In this document: positions 11,801-22,104 of the stretch, piece by piece
Layout of the letters: every line of letters starts with the position of its first letter
Numbering within the stretch: position 1 is the first letter of the stretch
Source: Sorex araneus
Lineage: Eukaryota; Chordata; Mammalia; Eulipotyphla; Soricidae
NCBI RefSeq assembly: GCF_027595985.1
Contig: NC_073307.1
Coordinates: 15,015,627 to 15,079,626, forward strand
Length of the DNA stretch: 64,000 bases
Direction: 5' to 3'
Program-made: the position numbers and the translations under genes
Notes under the pieces: model-generated
Told to the model about the DNA's origin: nothing
What the model saw: the letters and a program-made list of their open reading frames with translations, nothing else
Databases searched by the model: none

Positions 11801-12720
11801 TCTAAGAACGGAGAGTGTGGAAGCCTTCCCTGACACCCCCTCCCTCCCATGATCGTTCCAGCTGGCCCAAGTTCCCACACGTGTTCCTTGGCGTCACGGA
11901 AAGGACCGATCAACCAAGCCCTTTGAGAGCCCGGCAGGTTCTTTCATTTACTCCATGGGACTGCTCTGGTTCCTCACCATTTAAAAGGACCCATTCCAAC
12001 TCTATGGTGACGATGAAATGGATTTGGGTGAGAATTCAGCCGAGATTTACACCACGCAATTAGCAAGCTCCCAGTAAGACAGCCCCGAGCACGCTTTCAA
12101 GCCCACTGGCCCTGTAGAAGCTCCCTAGGGCCTATTTTGCAGTTAATTAATTTTATATCATCAAGAACAAAGGCTCGGGATCAAATTTCCGTTTCTGGAA
12201 ATGAGGTGTGGAGACTGTTTGGTTTTCCACATGGTGACCTAAACCAAGAAGCCTGCATGGGACAATGGTCCCTGTGTCGTTACTCTCCCCGGAGGCCGGG
12301 AGAATTCCAAGCGCCCTTGAAAGATCACTTAGGCCTGACCGTCAGCCTCGTGAACACCATCTCTAACCACCACCTCTCCAGAGCAGTCGGCGAGTGCCCC
12401 ACGGCAAGTCTGTGTGAGCACGCCTCCTCCCAGCAGCATTGGCTGCACCTACAGCTGATTGAAGACGCCCGCTGGAGCCCGCGGACGCCCCACTAACCAA
12501 ATATCCGCATTTTCACGGGATCCCCAGCCAGCCCCTCTGCCTGTTACCGTGTCGGACACAAGGGTCCCCAGAACCAGAGGCCCTGGGATTTGCAAGACCC
12601 TCGGCAGCGGCCAGGAGCCACCGAGAGACTGGTCATGAACTCAAGAGACCTCAGGGCCCTGCACTTGACTCAACCCACCTTGGCGTCTGCTGGTGTTTGG
12701 AAAGCTTGTCCCTTGTTATT
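11801..12720. other. Intergenic unique sequence
   Basis: An open frame at 12137-12496 (plus) has no family resemblance and no splice or promoter context. I do not call it a gene. Confidence 0.4.
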
Positions 12721-12721
12721 T

Positions 12722-12723
<2 letters not shown>

Positions 12724-12766
<43 letters not shown>

Positions 12767-12838
12767 GAAGTTTTGTCCATTGTTATACACACACACACTT
12801 GGAAGGTTTGTCCCTTGTTATATAAACACTGGTATGCA

Positions 12839-12889
<51 letters not shown>
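12724..12889. repeat. Paired AC microsatellites
   Basis: AC runs at 12724-12761 and 12843-12889. The sequence around each contains a variant of TTGGAAGGTTTGTCCCTTG, at about 12697, 12763 and 12800. This looks like a 70-80-bp tandem duplication that included a CA tract. Confidence 0.8.
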
Positions 12890-12892
<3 letters not shown>

Positions 12893-13849
12893 GCATTGCA
12901 TTATCTCTAAGTTCCAGAAAACTGGTTGACGAGCTATTGGGCTGGCTCAATTGTCCCTCCTCACAGCCGTCTCCTTTCCCTTCGGGCATTCCACATAAAC
13001 AGTCACTGATAAGACCTTATGTCCAAACACATCCCTGTGCAAAGCTCCCCTGTGGGGTGAGGTGTTTTCAGAGCCAGAACCAGAGGCCCAAGCCAGCACC
13101 AAGAGCCCAATGCAGTTACCACTGTCCGCTGCTGGTCCGTTCTCCGTCCCCACGCTCCCCGGCCCTGAAGGGCACACACCAACTGCTTGCTCTGCAGACA
13201 GCATGTCTGGAATTCTGGGTGCATGACATGTCAGGAGCGCACCGCTGTCCAAGGTCTGTGGTCTCACTCCACATTCACCAAGCCTACCCGGCCCCTAGCA
13301 CCGGCTGCACACAATGCTCTCAGCAACAGGCACTGAGCGCGGAGGTGCCCTGCAGTCAACAGCAACACACAGTGCCACTTAGCTGCGCATCGTCCAGATG
13401 GGGGGGGTCTTCTCTGCTCCCGTGTCCCCCCTGTAGACATGAGCCCCCATTAACTAACCCACCCGTATAAGATTTTTGCCTGTTTTTGAGCTCCTTCTCA
13501 CCTGCTCATTCTGAAGCCTGTTAGGTTAGACCCAGAAGAAATGCAAACACTGGCATGGTCAACGCGTCACAACAGACCGGCCTAGACAGTCTCTTCGAAC
13601 CATTCATCTCTGGCCCACGAGCATTTATATGATGAAGGGATCACCTCAGGGTGATGAAATCCAAATAGGGAAACAGTAACTGTTAGACCCTTAAGCCCCC
13701 TAGACTCCAAGTCTGCTCACCAAACACATAAAAAGTTCAACCTGTAAGAGATTTCTGAATTTTCTGCCCATCTGTGCCCCCCCCCCATGTTCAGAACAAG
13801 CATTCCTTCATTGTCGGAAACACACACGCACATGAGAATAAAGGGGGAA

Positions 13850-14385
13850 AAAAGCATTAAAGAACTTAGACTGACCAGAAAGAAAGAGACAGACATAGAA
13901 AGATTGCACTCATATGTGGAATATAAAGTAGCTGAGAGGTACAAGCTTGCAATGTTGCGATTTCTGAGATATTTCTCTGGACTTAGTTACTAAAATACAG
14001 AAATCCAAACCCATGGGGCTGCTGGTGCGGCCTCTCAACCTCATATCTCTTCATTCTCAGCAATGGAAAACAAATTACCAAATGCTTTCTTTTCAGCAGA
14101 TCGACTTTAGGGGGGAGAAACTCCAAATCAATAATAGTGAGTTTTGTGTTGAAATATTGAATGTTATCAAAGTAAAGTGAAAGTAAAGTGAAATTTACCA
14201 GTTACACAGGTGGGGTGGGGGGCTGGGGAGGCGGGGGGAGGGGGGAGGTATACCGTCATTCTTGGTGGTGGAATATGTGCACTGGTGAAGGGATGGGTGT
14301 TTGAGCATTGTATAACTGAGACTTAAACCTGAAAGCTTTGTAACTTTCCACATGGTGATTCAATAAAAGAATTAAAAAAAAAACA
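13850..14385 (+). mobile_element. L1 3' end (ORF2 tail and 3' UTR)
   Basis: RKKETDIERLHSYVEYKVAE is the decayed end of L1 ORF2, matching the younger copy at 60030-60090. A G-rich 3' UTR with CACTGGTGAAGGGATGGGTG and an A tail near 14371-14384 follow. Confidence 0.7.
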
Positions 14386-14763
14386 AACTTAAACTGCCTT
14401 CCAGTGCTGGGCGCGCCCGCCTGGCTCCCGGCTGACTGACTGACAGGGGTCTTATGTGTGGCCCCAGCCCGAGTTTCCCTGACCCGCTGGCCCGTCACTC
14501 TGGCCACCCTGTCCTTTCTCTGCAGTTCAACCCGCAGGGTGGCTCCAGTTCCAGCCACTCTGGCCAGGCCTCAGCCAGTCTTTGCGCCCTTCTTGTCCCC
14601 TCAGCCCTTCTCCAGCTCGGCTAGCACCTGGGCAACCTGTCCCACCTGGCTCTCTCCTCGGAGGGGCTCCCGACCCCCTACCTACCCACCACCCCCCCCC
14701 CCGCTCCCTCGAGCGTACACAGTAGCCCCTGGTTAGTGTTGATCTCTCCTTCCTTGACACTCT

Positions 14764-15136
14764 GTAAGAGGAGGAGAGAGGAGAGAGGGAAGAGGGGAGA
14801 AGGGAGAGAGAGAGGAGAGAAGGGAGAGGAGGGGGAGGAGAGGGGAGAAAGGGAGAGGTGATTAAAGAAGAGAGGGGGTATGGGGAGAGGAGAGGAAGGG
14901 AGAAGGGAGAGGAGAGAGAGGGGAGAGGAGAGAGAGGGGAGAGGAGGGAGGGGAGAGGAGAGGAGGGGACAGGGGAGAGGAGAGGAGGAGAGAAGGGAGA
15001 GGAAGAGAGAGGGGAGAGGAAAGAAGGGGAGAGGGGAGAGGAGAGAGAGGGGAGAGGGGAGAAGGGAGAGGGAAGAGAGAAGAGAGGAGGGGGAGAGGAG
15101 AGAGGGAGGAGGAGGAGGAGGAGGAGGAGGAGGAGA
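14764..15136. repeat. GA-rich low-complexity tract
   Basis: Irregular GGAGAGGAGAGA sequence of about 370 bp ending in nine GGA units. No coding potential despite long open frames. Confidence 0.9.
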
Positions 15137-15529
15137 TCAAGAGGCATCCAGAGAGACTGGCAGGGGTGAAGGCACCTGTGCATGTAGACAGCTGATCCCC
15201 AGCACAGTCAGGAACGGTCTGGCGTGTTGAGGAACACTGGCTGGCTGTGGCCCAAATAAGCGGGTCCATCTGTCCAGTAGAAGTGAGGCTGGGGGGTGCT
15301 GGGGGCTCGGCCCCATCCACCAGCGCTATGGGCCCTCCCGGCTCAGCTGCCCATGTGCGGTGCGGGCACGAGTCGGGCACCAGTAACTGGGGCTCCCTCT
15401 GCCTCGGCTTCAATCCGTGGAGCCCCCTTGGCAGGAATAACTTAAGAGAGCCGTTGCCTCGCACACGAGTTCCGTCGTTCTCTGAAGCAACGCGGTGAAG
15501 TGTCACACACATACGCACACACACGAGCG

Positions 15530-15574
<45 letters not shown>

Positions 15575-15954
15575 GCATACAGGCCATGCTCTGAGCTGAC
15601 CAGCAGGCCCAGGCAGGACGCAGCTCTGAGCCCACAGCTTGCAAAAGCACATCCCTGAACATGGGAACCGGGTCACACCATCGGTCCACAGGGGCCCCGA
15701 GTCTGGGGGTTGAATGAGGATCCATCAGACCCTGGTGACAATCATATGGCTCCCCACTGACACGACTGGCAGAGCTCAGGAAGCCAGGGATGAGAACGGG
15801 AAGAAGGGATCACGCTCTGACACACAATCCCATCTGCCCCGGGTCGAAGGACTGAGAGGTGGAAGTTAGCTGCACGTCAGCTTCCTAACCATCACTTCCC
15901 TGGGAACTGCCACTGACGTCCAAAATAACTTCATACAAAACTTTAGAGGACAGA
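15137..15954. other. Intergenic, CA repeat only
   Basis: Outside the CA/CG repeat I recognise nothing. Confidence 0.4.
15500..15592. repeat. CA/CG microsatellite
   Basis: CACACAC and GCGCGCGC runs with a main AC block at 15539-15570. Confidence 0.9.
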
Positions 15955-16105
15955 GCAATCGTGCAGCGGGGACTGGCGTTTGCCTCGCTCATGGCTGGCC
16001 CGGGTTTGATCCCTGCATCTCATATGGTCCCCAAGTACCACCAAGGAGTAATTCTGAGTGCAGAGCCAGGAATAAGCCCTGAGTATCGCTGTGAGCCAAA
16101 CAAAT
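15955..16105 (+). mobile_element. SOR SINE, diverged
   Basis: CAGAGCAATCGTGCAGCGGG head through GAGTATCGCTGTGAGCCAAA. It lies just beyond the likely end of the TRIM36 3' UTR. Confidence 0.7.
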
Positions 16106-16746
16106 AAACTTGAACTCTAAGTGAATGTAGCTAAACGTCATTTTATAAATAATTGTCCAGATACTCAGATTCCTGGAATGCAAATTCCAACAATTACCCT
16201 CAATTGATTTTTCATCTTTATTCAAAATGAGGAGAAACACAGTTAAAATAATATACACAACTATACAATGTTTTGAACGGCTTTATTATTCCTTTAAAGC
16301 TTTGTATTTAAAATGTCTACATGACCTGTGCTTACGCGGGCTCAAGACCATCAAACCTGACCACGTACATAAAGTTAGCAGCTTTATTGCACACTGGCCC
16401 CAGGAACAGCCTGTTTGTCTAGTTCAGCCCATGCCATAAAGTGCTTCTCATGGGTGCAAAGGTACTTACTGGCTACTGAGCTGAGAAATCCTCCATGATA
16501 TTTTCAGCTTGGGTTGGGGCAGAAAAACGTATTATTACCAGCCTAAATTGCAGATTAAAACATATAACCTTCCCCCAAAACAAAACAAACAAAACCATTA
16601 TCTACACATTTGGTGAGTCTATTAAAGCATGTCCACAACATTCCAAAGTAATACGTAGAATTCGTGCTAAATGCATCATGGTCTAGTTTAGGAACACTAC
16701 GTTTAAAAAAAAAATAGGAGGGAGGGAGTTTAAATAAAAACCATCT

Positions 16747-16915
16747 TGGGGCCAGAGAACTACTACAGTGGGGAGGGCACTTGCCTTGCACACAGCCGAC
16801 CTGGGTTTGACCCCCGGCATCCCATGTGTCCCCAAGCAGCACTGGGAGTGACTCTTGAGCACAGAGCCAGGAGTAACCCGAGCACTGCCAGGCGTGGGAT
16901 CCTCCTCCCAAAAAA
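16747..16915 (+). mobile_element. SOR SINE in probable TRIM36 3' UTR
   Basis: GGGGCCAGAGAACTACTACA head with GACCTGGGTTTGACCCCCGG; antisense to the gene. Confidence 0.75.
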
Positions 16916-17233
16916 ACTCAGAATGAACATTTTTCCAAAGAACTGTAAAATTTAGATAAAGTATACTTCTTGAAATTAAAAAGAACTTTTAACTTCTGGG
17001 GGAGAATACACAATTATTAGGATTTTTATTATTATTCCTAGATAATTATTTTTGTATTTGTATTTGTTTATATATTAAAAACTACCAAAAAAAAAAAAAA
17101 GAGGGAAGGCCTAGCCACTACCCCAGGCGTCCCTGAATAGGGTATAATCTCAATGACACTAAAACTGGACCACAGAACTTTAACTAAGCATGTAAACATA
17201 AACAACTGTAATGTTTGCGCCCCAAATGAAAAC

Positions 17234-17234
<1 letters not shown>

Positions 17235-17287
<53 letters not shown>

Positions 17288-17430
17288 TAAAAGAATAAAT
17301 ACGGGGCCAGACAAGAGTACAGTGCTTCGGGCACTTGCCTCACACTCAGCTGACCCGGTCCGTCGCAGGCACCACAGACGGTCCCCCCGAGCCCTGAGCA
17401 CAGTTGAGTGTGGTCCAAACAATAAACTAG
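17235..17430 (+). mobile_element. GA repeat followed by a SOR SINE
   Basis: A 24-unit GA microsatellite (17235-17283), then a SINE from about 17302 (GGGGCCAGACAAGAGTACAG) to 17425. Confidence 0.75.
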
Positions 17431-17627
17431 GACAGATAACTGTGTCTCTTCATTAACATCTATAAAAAATATCTCAAGACAAATCTTTCTGAAAAAGAAA
17501 AAAAACTTGTCGAAGCTTCCTGTGGTGAGCTGAGAACTGCTTCCTGCAAGAAATCATGTTTATGACGGGCAGGTGCGGGCACCCAGCCAAGGGGATCCTT
17601 CCTGTCTCCTTAAGAGAACAATTTCTG

Positions 17628-17775
17628 GGGGCCGGCGTGATAGCACAGCGGGCAGAGCGTTGGCCTTGCATGTGGCCCACCAAGGTTGGATCCCTGGCAT
17701 TCCATATGGTCCCCCCGAGCACCACCAGGAATAATTCCTGAGTACCCACAGCTGTGGCCCAAACCTCGCCCCCAT
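17628..17775 (+). mobile_element. SOR SINE
   Basis: GGGGGCCGGCGTGATAGCAC through CCATATGGTCCCCCCGAGCA; the 3' end is shortened. Confidence 0.8.
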
Positions 17776-18370
17776 CCCACAAAAACGAGATAATTTCTGG
17801 TCTTCTTGAAAAAAAAAAAAACCAACAAGCAGTATTCATTTTGCAGGCATTGTACTCATCACTTAATTACACACCTTAAAATACCTAATTTCCCATTTAA
17901 ATATGCTATCATGCCTATGTGTTTTTAACTTACCTATGCTCTTATCTTCCTAGTCCAAGCAAACACGAGAGAGACACGGCGCTTACTACACGTTTCTACC
18001 CATAAGGCATTTAGAACCCGGCTTCTTAGGACACACACGTGACAGAGAAGCCAGGAAGCAAACTTGAGAGAAGACACGCAACAAATCCGTCGGTAGCCCC
18101 CCTCCCCCCGCCCAAAAAGGGGTGTCCAGCGGGCACCGCCCGCTGCTGGACTCGAGCTGGATGTCCTGATGCTCAGAGCGGCAGGTGGGGTGTGGCCCGG
18201 TCAACCCACCTCCGCGCTGACCCCTCCGGCGAGAAGAAAGACACACGCAGCCAGGCATGGGGGCAGAGCCCTTAGACGATCTGTAATCACCGTGGCAAAG
18301 GTCGCGGACACATGGCCTTCCTTCACGCCTTCCCGTCTCGCCGTACCCTAAGTCCCGTCCGCTGCCTGCC

Positions 18371-18737
18371 CTACATGTCGTCTGGGTAGTCGAGGTACTT
18401 GGCCGTGATGGGCTCCTCCAGCTGGACGGCGCCGCTGCCCATGAGCGCGAAGGCGGGGAACATGGTCTGGGAGCAGTCCACGGGGCGCTCGTACAGGCAG
18501 CGCATGTGCTCCGTGTCGTAGAAGCTCACCCGGCCCTGGTCGCAGTCCAGGCACACCCCGATGCAGCTGGGCATGGGCAGGACACGGGCCTCGGTGCTGC
18601 CGCCGCCGCCGCCAGCCGCGGTGGACGACTTGGGCACAAAAAACTTCCTCATGCCCAGAGTGACCATCGTGAAGGGCTGGGCCGAATCGAAGCAGGTCTC
18701 TTCACTGCCGCTGTCGTGGCCGCTGTCCTGCTCATAC
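18371..18737 (-). CDS. TRIM36: TRIM36 exon 10 (end of SPRY, stop)
   Basis: 367 coding nt including TAG at 18373-18371 (residues 600-721). Begins YEQDSGHDSGSEE after TTTCAG and ends ITAKYLDYPDDM. A GCC-repeat tract encodes AAGGGGG, where I recall a shorter, non-glycine stretch in human TRIM36. Confidence 0.97.
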
Positions 18738-21700
18738 CTGAAACACACGGGGAGGCTCTGAGCTGCCACCCGAACCCGGGGAGGGGGGCCAGAGCGATAG
18801 CACAGCGGGTAGGGCGTTTGCCTTGCATGCGGCCGACCCGGGTTCGATCCCCGGCATCCCATATGGTCTCCCAAGCACCGCCAGGAGTAATTCCTGAGTG
18901 CAAAGCCAGGAGTCACCCCTGAGCATCACTGGGTGAGACCCAAAAAACAAAAAAAAAAAAAAACAACAAACCCGGGGAGGGTCGCACCCACACCATCGGC
19001 AAGTCCCTCCCCCCCGCCCCGGCCTTCCACACGGCCGCCAGGGGCACCAAAGATGACCGGTGACTTCTATGCCGACGACTTCCTCCCAGGCTGGCCCGCT
19101 TTCCCGGGCCCCTGAGCTCCCTCGGACACGCACCCTTCTCTCTCCCCACATATCTAAGGAAAATTTCTAAGGAAATCTTAGAATATTTAAATATTCTTAA
19201 AATATCTAAGGAAATTTAAATATTTAAATATCCTTAAAACATCTAAGAAAATTTCTCTCAGTTAACAACTACTTAACAACAACAAAATGATTCTACAAAA
19301 GGGGTTGGGGATGTGGCTCAAAACTAGAGCACTGGGGCTGGAGCACAGCAGGCAGGGTGTTTGCCTTGCACATGGCAGACTCGGGTTTGATCCCCGGCGT
19401 CCCATATGGTCCCCAAAGCACGGCCAGGCCAGGAGTAACCCCTGAGCATCGCTGGGTGTGACCGAAAAAGAAAAAAAAAAGTAGTAGAGCACGGCCTTCA
19501 TTATGAGCCCTTGGTTTGAACCTGCGATTTGTTTAAAACCTAATCAATCGGGGCTGGAGCAATAGCACAGCGGGTAGGGCGTTTGCCTTGCACGCGGCCG
19601 ACCCGGGTTCGATTCCCAGCATCCCTTATGGTCCCCTGAGCACTGCCAGGAGTAATTCCTGAGTGTATAACCAGGAGTAACCCCTGCACATCGCCGGGTG
19701 TGACCCAAAAAAAGCAAAAATTTTTTAAAAATAAATAAAAAAAAACTAATCAATCACAAATGAATTGATTAAAAGCCAATCAATCAAAAACAATTAAGGA
19801 CAGGGGCCAGAGTGATAGCACATCGGGCATGGCGTTTGCCTTGCATGCAACCGACCTGGGTTCGATTCCCAGCATCCTATATGGTTCCCCTGAGCACTGC
19901 CAGGAGTCATTCCTGAGTGCATGAGCCAGGAGTAACCCCTGAGCATCGCCGGGTGTGACCCCAAAAGCAAAAAGAAAAGAAAAAAAAAAGAAAGAAAACC
20001 CCTCAAAGACCCTACCTGGGGCTGCCCGAGTCGGAGGGGGAGCGGAACCACTCCTGGAGTTTCTCGGCCGAGGCCACGCCCGCCTTGACCAGGTACGAGT
20101 AGGGCTCCACGCGGAAGGCCCAGAAGTGCTTCCCCTTGGCGATGCCCACGTCGCCCACGATGTAGTCCAGGCTGGTGTAGGCGCCCGCCTGGATGCGCTC
20201 GGCCGACAGCAGCAGGTTGAAGCCGGCGCGGCTGTCCACGCGGTCCCGCCTCAGGCTCAGGAGCAGGTGCTCGCTGCTGTAGCCGCACTTCTCGTCCAAC
20301 AGGAAGCTGAACACTGCGCACGGAGCCCAGGGTCAGTGGGGAGCCACGGGCTCGCCTCGCCAAGGCCAGCCGGGCTCACTGCCAGCCCCGACACGGGCCC
20401 GGGCCCCGCCAGGAATGAGAACCCGGTGTGGCTCTCCCCGGAAGGAAGACTGAGGAGGCACCAAGGGGCAGGTCCTCATGGAAATGGTGCCCGAGCCCCA
20501 ACTTAGAAATAACTGCCAGAAGGCGTCCACGTCCTCCAAAGTGAAAGGAAAGTTTATAGTTTGAATTCGGAGAAAGAGAAAACTGATGGGCCGGCGAGGG
20601 GAGGGCGCTTGCCTGGTTCGTGGCCAACCTGGGTTTGATCCCCAGCATCCCGCATGGTCCCCCGAGCCCACCAAGAGTGATCCCTGAGGGGCTGGGGTGG
20701 TAGCACAGTGGGGAGGGCGTTTGCCTTGCATGCGGCCGACCCAGGTTTGGTTCCCATCCCATATGGTCCCCTGAGCACCCCCAGGAGTCATTCCTGAGTG
20801 CAGAGCCAGGAGTAACCCCTGAGCATCGCCGGGTGTGACCCAAAAAGCCAAAAAAAAAAAAAAAAAAAAAAGAGTGATCCCTGATATTGGAGGAAGGAAG
20901 TAGACACTCGTGGAGAGATAGATGCTCTGACATTGCACCACGGAAACTCCATCACGAACAAGTTGGTAACTTTGTGTCTCACAATTTAATAAATTAAAAG
21001 GAGGAGTGATCCCTGAGCACAGAGCCAGGAGTCAGCCCTGAGCAGCACTGGGTATGGGCAAAAAAAAAAATAAATAAATAAAGAGAGAAAATTTACTAAT
21101 GTAGTTCCTTAGAGTCGCTACAACAAAATCTATCTTAAATATTCTACATAATTAGATCTGTCCCTTTACTTCTAAAAGGAGTTTGTATACTTTCATAAAT
21201 GTGTTCCATGTGTTCCAAATTCAGAAAAGAGTAATTCTAAAGTCTGACTCAAAAAATGGCTGACATAAGAAAAGTATGTAGCACTGTAGCACTATCGTCC
21301 CATTGTTCATAGATTTGCTGGAGCGGGCACCAGTAACGTCTCCATTGTGAGACTTGTTACTGTTTTTGGCATATTGGATACGCCACGGGGAGCTTACCAG
21401 GCTCTGCCGTGTGGGCGGGATACTCTCGGTAGCTTGCATATGTAGTGTAATATATGTATATTATTGTTACATATATATGTATGTATACACACACAAACAC
21501 CCACATCGATACGCAAGCAGAGGCTCAGAGAAAGCTGGGTGTTGATCCTTCCCAAGCACGCAGCTAGATTCCGACCTACACCTTCAGTTCCTCAACTACA
21601 GACCTGGGGGGAGAGGGGGAACACTGGCTACAAACGTAACACATGAACCTTCTACCAGCTCCCAGCCCCCAAAGAGGAGGGAGACACCAAAGACTCATGG

Positions 21701-22060
21701 GCAAGGAATGGATAAAGAAAACGGGGTTGGGGCTGGAGTGATAGCACAGCGGGTAGGGCGTTTGCCTTGCACGCAGCCGACCCGGGTTCAAATCCCAGCA
21801 TCCCATATGGTCCCCTGAGCACCGCCAGGGGTGATTCCTGAGTGCATGAGCCAGGAGTGACCCCTGTGCATTGCCGGGTGTGACCCAAAAAGCAAAAAAA
21901 AAAAAAAAAGGAAGGAAACATTGATAGATGCTACTGCCCTAGTAGATGGGTCTTGAAACCGAGTCACAGAAGGACACTGATGCAGGTGGTGGCTCAGGCC
22001 ACTCAGAGAGGCAGGGCGTGGCCTCGGGCACCACGAGGCTCTGGGGAAGGGAGGCCTGAC

Positions 22061-22104
<44 letters not shown>

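Larger units (their letters stand above)
16217..18370 (-). other. TRIM36: Probable TRIM36 3' UTR
   Basis: Downstream of the stop the sequence lacks coding potential. AATAAA signals on the minus strand occur at 16388-16383, 16287-16282 and 16222-16217; the first reads GTGCAATAAAGC. The stretch 16220-16700 is AT-rich and SINE-free, as expected of a 3' UTR end. SINEs at 16747-16915, 17302-17425 and 17628-17775 and a GA repeat would lie inside it, antisense. Without transcript data the end is a guess. Confidence 0.35.

Noticed and set aside
12137..12496. 119-codon plus-strand open frame
   Set aside because: No recognisable domain, biased composition or splice partners. This length is expected by chance.
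14527..15725. Serine/leucine/proline-rich frames up to 287 residues
   Set aside because: They translate the GA-rich tract and the CA repeat next to it.
18732..19151. Recurring peptides such as RQTPYPLCYRSSP and LRNYSWRCSGDHMGC in dozens of frames
   Set aside because: All are antisense or sense translations of the SOR SINE, not a protein family.
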